A DNA stretch of 64,000 bases from Bradyrhizobium sp. WBOS07 (GCF_024585165.1 NZ_CP029008.1:2790001-2854000); one strand, 5' to 3'. Shown: positions 1 to 8,876, counted from the stretch's first letter. The notes: generated by a model not told the origin, from the sequence alone. Made by a program: numbers and translations.

Positions 1-322
1 TCTTCACCTTGGCGCGCTGGGCGGCGGCGAGCGCCGCCCTCGCCCATTGCGCAAACTCCTCGGAATCGTCGAACAGCCTTGCCGGCAGCTCCCAATAGGA
101 TTTCACCACCACGGTCTTGGCGCGGGTCGAATACTGAAACGGCTTTGAGCCTTCGGCCTCGAAGTCCGGGATGGTCGCCTCGTCGGCGCGGAAGAACAGG
201 CCGGCGCGCAAGGACAAGGCGAAGTTGATGCCGTCGGCGGAGATGCCGAAGCCTGAAAACATCTTGCGGATGGTGACGGGGCCGAAATCGGCGAACAGGT
301 CAATCAGGAATTCGCGGTCCAT
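1..322 (-). CDS. TfoX N-terminal-domain protein (partial, C-terminus off the left edge)
   Basis: Reading from the ATG at 322 toward base 1 gives an uninterrupted frame of about 107 residues beginning MDREFLIDLFADFGPV, followed by TIRKMFSGFGI and a FFRADE segment. These are hallmarks of the small TfoX/Sxy N-terminal domain family (about 100-115 residues), where an R-K-M-F-G(F)-G motif follows the first helix. Only a few C-terminal residues should be missing. The family name comes from the Sxy competence regulator, but most alphaproteobacterial single-domain members have no established role, so no competence function is claimed. It is downstream of, and co-oriented with, the suf operon, separated from sufA by a large extragenic palindrome, so it is probably transcribed independently. 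Confidence 0.75.
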   Translation of the reverse strand, partial: MDREFLIDLFADFGPVTIRKMFSGFGISADGINFALSLRAGLFFRADEATIPDFEAEGSKPFQYSTRAKTVVVKSYWELPARLFDDSEEFAQWARAALAAAQRAKVK

Positions 323-335
323 GAGCACATCTCTC

Positions 336-495
336 GTGCCCCGGACGCAGCGCAGCGAGCAACGATGCGCTGCAGAGCCGGGGCCCACCCGTCTTGCACC
401 GACTATAGCGTGGGTCCCGGCTCTGCGCAGCAGCGGCAAAAGCGCGTTTACGCGCGTCTTGAACGCGCTATGGCGCTGCAGCGCGTCCGGGACAC
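336..495. repeat. Long imperfect extragenic palindrome, copy 1
   Basis: The interval begins GTGCCCCGGACGCAGCG and ends with a reverse complement of the same kind (CTGCAGCGCGTCCGGGACAC). A second nested arm pair, GCAGAGCCGGGG and CCCGGCTCTGC, lies inside. RNA from either strand could fold into a long hairpin. A related element with the same arm sequences is at 59554-59695, so this is a dispersed family. It lies between sufA and the TfoX-like gene and may act as a transcript end. Confidence 0.75.
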
Positions 496-517
496 GGGAA
501 TGGAGGGTTGGGCGAAA

Positions 518-928
518 CTACCCGTCGATCTTGGCCGGCCGCAGCTCCACCGACTCGCCGCAGCCGCAGGCGGAGATCTGGTTGGGGTTGTTGAAGACGA
601 ACTGGGCCTGCATCTTGTCGGCCCTGTAGTCCATCTCGGTGCCGAGCAGGAACAGCACGGCCTTGGGGTCGACCAGGATCTTGACGCCCTTGTCCTCGAC
701 GACCTCGTCGGTCGGCCGGATCTCGTGGGCATATTCGACCGTGTAGGACTGGCCGGCGCAGCCGCCGTTCTTCACGCCGACGCGCAAGCCGACGATCTCG
801 GAATCCGCACGCTGGGTCAGCTCGGTGATGCGCTGGGCGGCCGCATCCGTCAGCCGCATCACCTGGGGCCGCGGACGCCGCGGCTTCGGATTGGATGCTG
901 GGGTCGAACCTGACGAAATCTGGGTCAT
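518..928 (-). CDS. sufA: SufA/IscA-type iron-sulfur carrier protein
   Basis: This is a 136-residue A-type Fe-S carrier of the HesB/IscA family, which receives clusters from the SufBCD scaffold and passes them to apoproteins in the cytoplasm. The three invariant cysteines are present: Cys57 in NGGCAGQSY, and Cys121 and Cys123 in the C-terminal SACGCGES motif. The N-terminal 22 residues are a Pro/Arg/Ser-rich extension not found in the core domain, so an internal start at Met24 is possible. It is the last gene of the suf operon, 64 bp beyond the sufT-like gene. The extragenic palindrome at 336-495 follows it and may mark the transcript end. Confidence 0.93.
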   Translation of the reverse strand: MTQISSGSTPASNPKPRRPRPQVMRLTDAAAQRITELTQRADSEIVGLRVGVKNGGCAGQSYTVEYAHEIRPTDEVVEDKGVKILVDPKAVLFLLGTEMDYRADKMQAQFVFNNPNQISACGCGESVELRPAKIDG

Positions 929-992
929 CTTGTCTATCTGGTCCGTTGCGGAGCGAATTCAATGCCCGAGATTCAAAGCAAGGGTTTACGCG

Positions 993-1364
993 TCACCACA
1001 TGTTGAGGACGAGGCGGGCCTCGTCGCTCATGCGCTCGGGCGACCACGGCGGCTCCCAGACCACCTTGACGTCGACCACGCCGACGCCGGGAACGCTGGC
1101 GACCGCGTTCTCGACCATGGTCGGCAGCTCGCCGGCGGCGGGGCAGTTCGGCGTCGTCAGCGTCATCTGCACGTCGACGGAGCGGTCGTCCTTGATCTCG
1201 ACCTTGTAGATCAGGCCGAGCTCGTAGATGTCGGCGGGAATTTCCGGGTCGAACACGGTCTTGAGCCCGGCGATGATCTCGCGGGTCAGCCGCTCGGTCT
1301 CCTCCGGCGGCAGCGCCGAATGGGTCTCCATCGGATTGGCTTTGATTTCGGCCGTGTCACTCAT
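993..1364 (-). CDS. sufT: SufT-like Fe-S assembly protein (MIP18/DUF59 domain)
   Basis: This 123-residue protein carries the MIP18/DUF59 fold, with the signature FDPEIPADIYELGLIYKV and TTPNCPAAGELP near the middle and a VWEPPWSPERMSDEAR segment near the end. Family members (SufT, PaaD) help insert or mainture Fe-S clusters in target proteins. The ATG at 1364 overlaps the sufS stop by 4 bp (ATGA), indicating translational coupling. About 25 N-terminal residues precede the domain, typical for the suf-operon members of Rhizobiales. The conserved Cys in the TPNCP motif is present. Confidence 0.9.
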   Translation of the reverse strand: MSDTAEIKANPMETHSALPPEETERLTREIIAGLKTVFDPEIPADIYELGLIYKVEIKDDRSVDVQMTLTTPNCPAAGELPTMVENAVASVPGVGVVDVKVVWEPPWSPERMSDEARLVLNMW

Positions 1365-2608
1365 GCGAACAAATCCCGCGCCTTCAACAGCGCCTGTGCC
1401 AGATGATCGACTTCTTCCCGCGTATTATACATGCCGAACGAGGCCCGGCAGGTGGCCGTCACGTTGAACCGCTCTAAAAGCGGCATCACGCAATGGGTGC
1501 CGGCACGCACCGCGATGCCCTGGCGGTCGATCACGGTGGCGACATCGTGGGCGTGCGCGCCCTTGAGCTCGAAAGAGATCACCGGGCCCTTGCCCCTCGC
1601 CGTGCCGATCAGCCGCAGCGAGTTGATCTCGCGCAGGCGATCCTGGGCGTAGGCGGTGAGATCGGCCTCGTGCGCAGCGATGCGTTCCTTGCCGATCGAG
1701 TTGACGTAGTCGATGGCCGCGCCAAGACCCACGGCCTCGACGATCGCCGGCGTGCCCGCCTCGAACTTGTGCGGGGGATCGCCATAGGTGACGACCTCGC
1801 GCGAGACTTCGCGGATCATCTCGCCGCCGCCGTTGAAGGGGCGCATCGCGACGAGATGGTCGTACTTGGCCCAGAGCACGCCAATGCCGGTCGGCCCGTA
1901 CACCTTGTGGCCGGTGAAGACGTAGAAGTCGCAGCCGATGTCCTGGACGTCGATCGGCAGATGCACGGCGCCCTGGCTGCCGTCGACCAGCACGGGAATG
2001 CCGCGCGCATGCGCGATCCTGACGACCTCCTTGACCGGCACGATGGTGCCGAGCGCGTTCGACATCTGGGTGATCGCGACCAGCTTGGTCTTCGCGGTCA
2101 GCAGCTTCTCGAACTCGTCGATCAGGAAGTTGCCCTCGTCGTCGACCGGCGCCCATTTGATCACCGCACCTTGGCGCTCCCTGAGGAAATGCCAGGGCAC
2201 GATGTTGGAATGGTGCTCCATGATCGAGATGACGATCTCGTCGCCTTCGCCGATGTTCGGCCCGCCCCAGGACGATGCGACTAGGTTGATCGCCTCCGTC
2301 GCGTTGCGGGTGAAGATCACTTCCTCGGTCCGCGGTGCATTGATGAACTGCGCCACCTTGGTGCGGCCGCCCTCATAGGCTTCGGTCGCCGCGTTAGCGA
2401 GGTAATGCAGGCCGCGATGCACGTTGGCGTATTCGGATGTATAGGCCTGCGTCATGCGCTCGAGCACGGCGCTCGGCTTCTGCGCCGAGGCGGCGTTGTC
2501 GAGATACACCAGCGGCTTGCCGTAGACCTGCATGGCGAGCGCCGGAAAGTCCTGGCGCACGCGCGCGACGTCGTAAGTGCCGTTCTTGACCGCGGGATGC
2601 GTGCTCAT
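1361..2608 (-). CDS. sufS: SufS group II cysteine desulfurase
   Basis: The 415-residue product is a PLP enzyme that removes sulfur from cysteine to feed the SufBCD scaffold. The PLP lysine is Lys235 in FTGHKVYGPTGIG, and the persulfide-forming cysteine is Cys373 in AGTHCVMPLLERF. The RAGTHC context defines the SufS/CsdA group rather than the IscS group. PLP-phosphate and substrate motifs TRNATEAINLVA and MEHHSNIVPW are intact. The start codon overlaps the sufD stop by 4 bp and the stop overlaps the sufT-like start by 4 bp. No SufE gene is adjacent, so the sulfur-transfer partner is not visible in the window. The operon also holds a second, IscS-type desulfurase (6417-7556). Confidence 0.96.
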   Translation of the reverse strand: MSTHPAVKNGTYDVARVRQDFPALAMQVYGKPLVYLDNAASAQKPSAVLERMTQAYTSEYANVHRGLHYLANAATEAYEGGRTKVAQFINAPRTEEVIFTRNATEAINLVASSWGGPNIGEGDEIVISIMEHHSNIVPWHFLRERQGAVIKWAPVDDEGNFLIDEFEKLLTAKTKLVAITQMSNALGTIVPVKEVVRIAHARGIPVLVDGSQGAVHLPIDVQDIGCDFYVFTGHKVYGPTGIGVLWAKYDHLVAMRPFNGGGEMIREVSREVVTYGDPPHKFEAGTPAIVEAVGLGAAIDYVNSIGKERIAAHEADLTAYAQDRLREINSLRLIGTARGKGPVISFELKGAHAHDVATVIDRQGIAVRAGTHCVMPLLERFNVTATCRASFGMYNTREEVDHLAQALLKARDLFA

Positions 2609-3909
2609 TGGCGCCGCTCCAGCCAGCGCTCGGCGATGCCGATCACGTGCTCGCGCAAGGCCTCGTCGGCGATCTGCTCGACCGCCTCGCCGACGAAAGC
2701 CTGGATCAGCAGCGCCTGGGCCTGCTTCTCCGGCAGGCCGCGCGCCTTCAGATAGAACAGCAGGCTGTCGTCGAGCGCGCCGGCGGTGGCGCCGTGGCCG
2801 CAGGAGACGTCGTCGGCAAAGATCTCGAGCTCGGGCTTGTTGTCGGCCTCGGCCTCGTCCGAGAGCAGCAGCGCGCGGGTCATCATCTTGCCGTCGGTCT
2901 TCTGCGCGTCGGGACGGACGATGATGCGGCCCTGGAACACCGAGTGGCCGCGGTCGTCGATCACGGCGCGGAAGATCTCGCGGCTGACGCAGTTCGGCAC
3001 GGCGTGATCGACCACCAGCGTGGTGTCGCCATGCTCGGTCTTCTTCAACAGGTTGACGCCGTTGGCCGAGAGCTCGCTGCCCTCGCTCGCCAGCGTGATG
3101 AAGCCCTGCAGCCGGCTCACCGCAGCGCCGGTGGTCATGTTGAAGAAATTGTACTTCACGTTGGCGCCGATGGTGACGAAATGCGAGGTGACGTTCAACG
3201 CGTCGGGCGCATCGTCCATCAGGCGGATGTGGGCGACGTCGGAATCATCGCCGACCGAGACGAGCACGGTGTCGTTGACCTGGTAAGCCCCGGCGTCCGC
3301 CGCAACGAAGGTCTCGACGAGAGTGGCGCGAGCGCCCTTCCCGATCACGACCTGCGAGCGGGTGAACGCCGACGCTGACCCGGCGGCCGCGATGTGGATG
3401 ATCTGGATCGGCGCGGACAGCTGTGCGCCGTCGGCGATCGACAACACGAATCCGTCGGTCGCCATCGCCGCGTTCAGCGCGATCACCGCATCGGTGGCCG
3501 CGGTCTTCAGCAGGCCGGCGTTGCTCTCCAGCGTCTCGCGCAGGGTCTTGAAGCCCGCCTCGGCGACAAGCGCCTTGACGTCGGACAGATCGGCCGCGAA
3601 CACGCCATCGACCAGCACCAGCTTGCGGGCGCCGTCGATCGCATGCACCTTCACCGTATCCGCGGCGCGCTTCAACGCGGCCGCATCGGGCGCGGCGGCC
3701 AGCGGCAGCACCTCGCCGACCAGCGCGCGCAGGTCGGTGTATTTCCATTCCTCGATCCGGCGGTGCGGCAGGCCGAGCCGTTCATAGGTCTCGAACGCCT
3801 CGCGGCGCACCGCAATCACGTTAGGCGAACCCGGCAGCCGGCCCTCGGCGCTGGTGAAGAGATCGCTCACCGCGCGGCCCTTTCCGGTCTTTGCCACAGC
3901 AACGTTCAT
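2605..3909 (-). CDS. sufD: SufD, Fe-S scaffold complex subunit
   Basis: This 434-residue protein of the SufB/SufD family forms the SufBC2D scaffold that builds Fe-S clusters. The C-terminal beta-helix core with VLVDHAVPNCVSREIFRAVI and the DVSCGHGATAGALDDSLLFYL motif, with the conserved Cys and His, are typical SufD features. The ATG at 3909 was chosen because an AAGGA ribosome-binding site lies 9 bp upstream. A TTG at 3918 would add three residues. It follows sufC after 12 bp and overlaps sufS by 4 bp. Confidence 0.94.
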   Translation of the reverse strand: MNVAVAKTGKGRAVSDLFTSAEGRLPGSPNVIAVRREAFETYERLGLPHRRIEEWKYTDLRALVGEVLPLAAAPDAAALKRAADTVKVHAIDGARKLVLVDGVFAADLSDVKALVAEAGFKTLRETLESNAGLLKTAATDAVIALNAAMATDGFVLSIADGAQLSAPIQIIHIAAAGSASAFTRSQVVIGKGARATLVETFVAADAGAYQVNDTVLVSVGDDSDVAHIRLMDDAPDALNVTSHFVTIGANVKYNFFNMTTGAAVSRLQGFITLASEGSELSANGVNLLKKTEHGDTTLVVDHAVPNCVSREIFRAVIDDRGHSVFQGRIIVRPDAQKTDGKMMTRALLLSDEAEADNKPELEIFADDVSCGHGATAGALDDSLLFYLKARGLPEKQAQALLIQAFVGEAVEQIADEALREHVIGIAERWLERRQ

Positions 3910-3921
3910 TGCAAACAATCC

Positions 3922-4674
3922 TTACGCGGCATCCTCGAACTGGGCGTAGCCGGACGCTTCCAGCTCCAGCGCCAACTCCTTGCCGCCGCTCTTCACGACG
4001 CGGCCCTTCGACATCACGTGCACGACGTCGGGCACGATGTAGTTCAGCAGCCGCTGATAATGGGTGATGACGACCATCGAGCGCTTGGGCGAGCGCAGCG
4101 CGTTGACGCCGTCGGCCGCAATGCGCAACGCGTCGATGTCGAGGCCGGAATCCATCTCGTCGAGGATGCACAGGCTCGGCTCGAACAGCGCCATCTGCAG
4201 CACCTCGTTGCGCTTCTTCTCGCCGCCGGAGAAGCCGACATTGACGCCGCGCTTGAGCATGTCCTGCGGGATGTTCAGCGACTTCGAGACTTCGCGCACC
4301 TTCTTGAGAAAGTCCGGCGTCGAATATTCATCCTCGCCGCGCGCCTTGCGCTGGGCGTTCAGCGCGGTGCGCAGGAAGTTCATGGTGGCGACACCGGGGA
4401 TCTCGACCGGGTACTGGAACGCCAGGAACACACCCTTGGCGGCGCGCTCGTTCGGCTCCATCTCCAGGAGATCCTCGCCCTTGAACAGGATCTGGCCGTC
4501 GGTGACCTCATAGCCGGGCTTGCCGGCGATGACGTGCGAGAGCGTCGACTTGCCGGAGCCGTTCGGTCCCATGATTGCGTGAACCTCGCCCTCGTTCACG
4601 GTCAGCGTCAGCCCGTGGAGGATCTCACGCTCCTCGACACGAACCTTAAGGTCTTTCACTTCAAGCAAAGCCAT
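3922..4674 (-). CDS. sufC: SufC ABC-type ATPase
   Basis: The 250-residue soluble ABC ATPase energises the SufBCD scaffold. The Walker A motif GPNGSGKST (about residues 36-44), the ABC signature VGFSGGEKKRNEV and Walker B LCILDEMDSGLD are all intact. The last has the SufC-typical D-S-G-L-D D-loop. The H-loop His is in MVVITHYQRLL. No transmembrane segments are present. It lies between sufB and sufD. The 132-bp gap to sufB contains a small palindromic repeat. Confidence 0.97.
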   Translation of the reverse strand: MALLEVKDLKVRVEEREILHGLTLTVNEGEVHAIMGPNGSGKSTLSHVIAGKPGYEVTDGQILFKGEDLLEMEPNERAAKGVFLAFQYPVEIPGVATMNFLRTALNAQRKARGEDEYSTPDFLKKVREVSKSLNIPQDMLKRGVNVGFSGGEKKRNEVLQMALFEPSLCILDEMDSGLDIDALRIAADGVNALRSPKRSMVVITHYQRLLNYIVPDVVHVMSKGRVVKSGGKELALELEASGYAQFEDAA

Positions 4675-4757
4675 GGTCTTGTTTCCATCTATCCCCTCAC
4701 CCCAGGGAGCGCCGAAGGCGTGTCTCGAAGAGCGAGGCCAACAATCTTTCCGGTCGT

Positions 4758-4797
4758 CATCCTTCGAGACGGCCGCTTGCGCGGCCTCCTCAGGATG
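4758..4797. repeat. Short palindromic repeat between sufB and sufC
   Basis: The element has outer arms CATCCT and AGGATG and inner arms GGCCGC and GCGGCC with a 4-nt loop. It matches a small intergenic palindrome that I recall as common in Bradyrhizobium. Its position inside an operon means its RNA form could modulate the relative levels of sufB and sufC-sufA, but that is inference. Confidence 0.7.
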
Positions 4798-4806
4798 AGG
4801 TCCGAG

Positions 4807-6303
4807 CTAACCGACGCTGCCTTCGAGCGAGATCGAGATCAGCTTCTGCGCTTCCACCGCGAACTCCATCGGCAGCTGCTGCAGCACGTCCTTGACGAAG
4901 CCGTTGACGACGAGGCCGACCGCCTCTTCCTGGCTGAGCCCGCGCTGGATGCAGTAGAACAGCACGTCCTCGGAGATCTTCGACGTCGTCGCTTCGTGCT
5001 CGAACGTCGCCGAGGAATTCTTCGCCTCGATGTAGGGCACGGTGTGCGCGCCGCATTTGTCGCCGATCAGCAGCGAATCGCAGGCCGTGAAATTGCGCGC
5101 GCCGGTCGCCTTGCGGTGCGCGGTGACGAGGCCACGATAGGTGTTCTGCGACCTGCCGGCGGCGATGCCCTTGGAGATGATCCGGCTCGACGTGTTCTTG
5201 CCGAGGTGAATCATCTTGGTGCCGCTGTCGACCTGCTGGAAGCCGTTCGAGATCGCGATCGAATAGAATTCACCACGGGAATTATCACCGCGCAGGATGC
5301 AGCTCGGATATTTCCAGGTGATCGCTGATCCCGTCTCGACCTGGGTCCAGGAGATCTTGGAATTGGCGCCGCGGCAATCGCCACGCTTGGTGACGAAATT
5401 GTAGATGCCGCCCTTGCCTTCGGAATTGCCGGGGTACCAGTTCTGCACCGTCGAATATTTGATCTCGGCATCATCATGCGCGATGAGCTCGACCACGGCG
5501 GCGTGCAGCTGGTTCTCGTCGCGCTGCGGCGCGGTGCAGCCCTCGAGATAGCTGACGTAGGCGCCCTTGTCGGCGATGATCAGCGTGCGCTCGAACTGGC
5601 CGGTGTTGCGCTCGTTGATGCGGAAATAGGTCGACAGCTCCATCGGGCAGCGCACGCCGGGCGGCACATAGACGAACGAGCCGTCGGAGAACACCGCCGA
5701 GTTCAGCGTCGCGTAGAAATTGTCGGAGGTCGGCACCACCGAGCCCAGGTACTTCTGCACCAATTCAGGATGCTCGCGGATCGCCTCCGAGATCGGCATG
5801 AAGATCACGCCGGCCTTCTTCAGCTCGGCCTTGAAGGTGGTCGCCACCGAGACCGAATCGAAAACAGCGTCGACCGCGATCTTGCGGCGGGCGGGATCTT
5901 CCTCGCCGGGCTTGGGCTCGACGCCTTCGAGCATGGCGACTTCCCGCAAGGGGATGCCGAGCTTCTCGTAGGTCTTCAGGATCTCCGGATCGATCTCATC
6001 CAGCGACGTGACCGTCTTCTTCGGCTTCGGCGCCGCATAGTAATAGAGGTCCTGGAAGTCGATCCTGGGATAGTCGACGCGAGCCCAGGTCGGCTCCTGC
6101 ATGGTCAGCCAGCGACGATAGGCTTCGAGCCGCCACTGCAGCATCCAGTCGGGTTCGTTCTTCTTCTGCGAGATGAACTTGACGGTTTCTTCCGACAGCC
6201 CCTTGGGGGCCTTGTCGGACTCGATCAGGGTCTCAAACCCATAACGATACTGGTCGACGTCGATGCGCTTCACGCGCTCGACCGTCTCTTGTACGGCTGG
6301 CAT
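4807..6303 (-). CDS. sufB: SufB, Fe-S scaffold complex subunit
   Basis: The 498-residue product is the main scaffold subunit on which clusters are assembled. Conserved SufB stretches include [61 protein letters not shown] and [18 protein letters not shown], with the functionally important cysteines (for example in GDKCGAH) and the C-terminal [15 protein letters not shown]. The ATG at 6303 has GGAGG 5 bp upstream. A TTG at 6327 would add eight residues but has no better site. It is the first suf gene after the upstream desulfurase, with a 113-bp gap holding a candidate ICE box. Confidence 0.96.
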   Translation of the reverse strand: MPAVQETVERVKRIDVDQYRYGFETLIESDKAPKGLSEETVKFISQKKNEPDWMLQWRLEAYRRWLTMQEPTWARVDYPRIDFQDLYYYAAPKPKKTVTSLDEIDPEILKTYEKLGIPLREVAMLEGVEPKPGEEDPARRKIAVDAVFDSVSVATTFKAELKKAGVIFMPISEAIREHPELVQKYLGSVVPTSDNFYATLNSAVFSDGSFVYVPPGVRCPMELSTYFRINERNTGQFERTLIIADKGAYVSYLEGCTAPQRDENQLHAAVVELIAHDDAEIKYSTVQNWYPGNSEGKGGIYNFVTKRGDCRGANSKISWTQVETGSAITWKYPSCILRGDNSRGEFYSIAISNGFQQVDSGTKMIHLGKNTSSRIISKGIAAGRSQNTYRGLVTAHRKATGARNFTACDSLLIGDKCGAHTVPYIEAKNSSATFEHEATTSKISEDVLFYCIQRGLSQEEAVGLVVNGFVKDVLQQLPMEFAVEAQKLISISLEGSVG

Positions 6304-6383
6304 TCCATCCTCCGCTCGCGGTTTCAAGGACCGCGGTGGATCAAACTCGGTCGAGTATTACGATATTTCTGTGCGGAAAGCAC

Positions 6384-6407
6384 GGGCTTAGAACCGTTCA
6401 AGCCGTG
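6384..6407 (-). promoter_or_regulatory. Candidate Irr/ICE-type operator ahead of sufB
   Basis: The core GCTTAGAACCGTTCAAGC (6386-6403) is a near-perfect inverted repeat (GCTT-A-GAAC, one base, GTTC-AAGC). One half-site is TTAGAAC, resembling the Irr iron-control element known from Bradyrhizobium haem and iron genes (TTAGAA...TTCTAA). The other half deviates (GTTCAAG). It sits about 80 bp upstream of the sufB start, inside the desulfurase-sufB gap, where a promoter for sufBCDSTA is plausible. The arms extend to CACGG/CCGTG, so an RNA hairpin is the alternative reading. Confidence 0.4.
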
Positions 6408-6416
6408 TTTCATCGC

Positions 6417-7556
6417 TTAGCCCTTAAGTAGGGTATTACCGAGCTTTCGCCAAGCCTCTAACGCCCTATTGATGTCATCCGGTTCCGTGGACCAGCCCAG
6501 ACTGAGACGCACCGCTCCCTGCGCCACCGCGGGGTCGAAGCCCATGGCCGAAAGCACGTGGGACGGCTGAACCTTGCCGGAGGAGCAGGCCGAGCCGGAG
6601 GAGACGGCGATGCCTTCGAGGTCGAAGCCGATCACGGCCGTCTCGGCCTTGAGGCCGGGTGCCGTGAACAGGACGGTATTTGGCAACCGCCTGGCGTCCT
6701 CCGCGAAGATGGTTGCGCCGGCGATCCCCCGGATGCCGTTTTCCAAGCGGATTCTGAGGGTTGTGATGCGCTCCGCATCCTCCGGCAGAGCCTCAAGCGC
6801 GACCTTCACGGCAGTACCAAAGCCGGCGATGCCGGCGACATTCTCGGTTCCGGCGCGACGGCTGAGCTCCTGCCCGCCGCCTCGCAGCACCGGCTCCAGT
6901 CCGGCGATTCCCTCGGCCATGACCAGTGCGCCGACGCCCTTGGGGCCGCCGATCTTGTGCGCAGAAAAGGTCGCAAGGTCGATACCCATAGCCTTGATAT
7001 CGAACGGGATTTTCCCCAGCGCCTGGATCGCATCGACATGCAGGAGGCCGCCGGCCTCGTGAACGATCCGCGCCGCCTCGGCGACCGGCTGGAGCGCGCC
7101 CGTCTCGTTGTTGGCGGCCATGATCGAGACCAGCGCCGGCGGCCCGTCCGCGAGCCGTGCCTTTAGGTATTCGAGATCGACCACGCCGGCGCGCGTGACG
7201 CGGATCAGGCCGATCCTGTCCGCCGGGAACCGGCCACCCGCCAGCACCGAGGCGTGCTCGACCGCCGATACCAGCAGCCGCTCGACAGGCCCGCTGGACG
7301 GCCCTCGCAACCCCGGCGATAGGGCCAACGCATTGGCCTCGGTTCCTGCGGAGGTGAAGACCACGTTCCGCGGCAAGGCGCCGACCGCCAAGGCAAGCTC
7401 GGCTCTAGCCTCCTCCACCAATCGCCGCGCCTCCCGCCCCTCGGCATGGACCGACGATGGATTGCCGACCAGGTCAAAGGCCGCAACCATCGCGGCCCGA
7501 GCCTCGGGCCGCAGCGGCGTGGTCGCATTCCAGTCGAGATAGACACGGGTCGGCAT
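6417..7556 (-). CDS. IscS/NifS-type (group I) cysteine desulfurase
   Basis: This is a 379-residue PLP-dependent cysteine desulfurase. The PLP lysine lies in FSAHKIGGPKGVGALV and the catalytic cysteine in the flexible SSGSACSSGKVQPSHVL loop, which is the group I signature and distinct from the RAGTHC loop of SufS. The N-terminus VYLDWNATTPLRPEARAAM and the NNETGALQPV motif are typical. It precedes sufB in the same direction, so the operon encodes two desulfurases of different classes. Only 9 bp separate its ATG from the stop of the upstream acyltransferase gene, with AGAGGG as a possible ribosome-binding site, so read-through from the acyltransferase is likely. Confidence 0.93.
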   Translation of the reverse strand: MPTRVYLDWNATTPLRPEARAAMVAAFDLVGNPSSVHAEGREARRLVEEARAELALAVGALPRNVVFTSAGTEANALALSPGLRGPSSGPVERLLVSAVEHASVLAGGRFPADRIGLIRVTRAGVVDLEYLKARLADGPPALVSIMAANNETGALQPVAEAARIVHEAGGLLHVDAIQALGKIPFDIKAMGIDLATFSAHKIGGPKGVGALVMAEGIAGLEPVLRGGGQELSRRAGTENVAGIAGFGTAVKVALEALPEDAERITTLRIRLENGIRGIAGATIFAEDARRLPNTVLFTAPGLKAETAVIGFDLEGIAVSSGSACSSGKVQPSHVLSAMGFDPAVAQGAVRLSLGWSTEPDDINRALEAWRKLGNTLLKG

Positions 7557-7565
7557 CTCGCCCTC

Positions 7566-8801
7566 TTAGCACCTTTTGCCATCCGTCCAATCGGAGGCCG
7601 CGTGCGCCAGGGCCGGCCGGTGCGGCTCGATCGCGGCAACAATCCGCGGCAGCGCCCGCAATCCGAACAGCGGTCGCAGCCAGACGATGCGCCGGACCAT
7701 TTCATAGGTCGCCACACATGCGAGCGCGGTCCCGATGATGACAATGGAGGCCTCGGCCCCAACCGGGAGACCGCTGCCGCGCAAGGCATGGGCGATCACG
7801 ATGATCGCGGTCTGATGCACGATGTAGTACGGGAAGATCGCGTCGGTGAGATAGCGCCGCACCGGGCCGTCGGCAGCGAGGTGGCGTCGCGCAAAGCCCA
7901 GCACGGCGGCGATCGCGAGCCATTGGTAGCAGCCATAGGCCGAGGCGGCGGCCCACCTCAGCGCGGGCGACGGTGCAAACAGTCCGGCGCGAGCCAGGAT
8001 GAAGGCCGAGAAGCAGGCCGCTGCAGCCGCCAGCGCCACCCAGCGCTGGCGCTCGACCTCGCGCCAGATCCCCTCCTGCTTCGCCAGCAGGAAACCGATC
8101 AGGAAGGCGGTGGCGTGGTCGGCGTGGTTGTACCAGTCGCCGAACAGCGCATGCGTCGACGGGAAGGCCGGAAACAGCACCAGGCGCCAGGCCACGTACA
8201 GCACGCAGGGCACGATCAGCAGCCGCGGCCCGGCGAGCACGACGGCCAGCTTGCGGCCCAGCCAGTCCGCGCCGGCCGGCCACAGCGCGAGTACGCCAAT
8301 CAAGGCCATCGTGTAGACCCACAGATAGACCACGAACCAGAGATGGTTCCAGGTCGGCAGCACGATGCACGGGTTCGGACAGAACTGCGCGCCGAACGCG
8401 AAGTAATGCCTGGTATAGAAATCGAGAAAGCCTGCGGGATAGCCGAGGCTCTCGACGATCTGGAGATAGGATTGCGGCGGCACGATCACGAGCATGCCGA
8501 AGACCAGCGGGATCAGCAGCCGTGTCGACCGGGCACCGGCAAGCGCGGTCAAGGTCGACTTGTCGAGCATGAAGCGGGTGGCAACCCCTGATACCAGGAA
8601 CAGCAGCGACAGCCGCCAGGGGTTCAGGAACAGCATCACCGGTTCCAGCCAGGTCAGCCGGTGCACGCTCTTGATGTGAAATCCCCAGGACACGTAGAGC
8701 ATGCCGACGTGGTAGAAGATCAGCAGCCCGAAGGCTAAAATCCTCACCCAGTCCAGATCGATGCGCCTGTCCGAGCTTTGGAATTGCTGTGGTGTTGTCA
8801 T
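7566..8801 (-). CDS. Acyltransferase 3 (OafA/OpgC-like) membrane protein
   Basis: The 411-residue polytopic inner-membrane protein begins RRIDLDWVRILAFGLLIFYHVGMLYV, the N-terminal helix of acyltransferase-3 proteins. These transfer acyl groups to sugars or glycans. I see roughly ten hydrophobic segments and a late FPYYIVHQTAIIVIAH helix, also family-typical. The ATG at 8801 has AAGGAG 9 bp upstream. A longer reading from 8855 has no such site. It is divergent from the LytTR regulator gene and abuts the suf desulfurase (9 bp), an unusual leader gene for a suf operon. The substrate cannot be told. Confidence 0.85.
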   Translation of the reverse strand: MTTPQQFQSSDRRIDLDWVRILAFGLLIFYHVGMLYVSWGFHIKSVHRLTWLEPVMLFLNPWRLSLLFLVSGVATRFMLDKSTLTALAGARSTRLLIPLVFGMLVIVPPQSYLQIVESLGYPAGFLDFYTRHYFAFGAQFCPNPCIVLPTWNHLWFVVYLWVYTMALIGVLALWPAGADWLGRKLAVVLAGPRLLIVPCVLYVAWRLVLFPAFPSTHALFGDWYNHADHATAFLIGFLLAKQEGIWREVERQRWVALAAAAACFSAFILARAGLFAPSPALRWAAASAYGCYQWLAIAAVLGFARRHLAADGPVRRYLTDAIFPYYIVHQTAIIVIAHALRGSGLPVGAEASIVIIGTALACVATYEMVRRIVWLRPLFGLRALPRIVAAIEPHRPALAHAASDWTDGKRC

Positions 8802-8844
8802 GGTTTTCTGCTCCTTGACGGACGACGAACGCGGTTTCCGGGCC

Positions 8845-8876
8845 ATGGCTGACACTGAAAATGGCTGACACCGAAA
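8845..8876. repeat. 16-bp tandem duplication at the LytTR gene start
   Basis: ATGGCTGACACTGAAA is followed immediately by ATGGCTGACACCGAAA, differing at one base. The 16-bp length means the two ATGs are in different frames. The upstream copy opens only a seven-codon frame (MADTENG, then TGA) overlapping the real start. Confidence 0.9.

Noticed and set aside
3394..5328. 644-codon plus-strand frame antisense to sufB, sufC and sufD
   Set aside because: Antisense shadow of three well-defined suf genes with low-complexity Arg/Ala/Leu composition and no motif.
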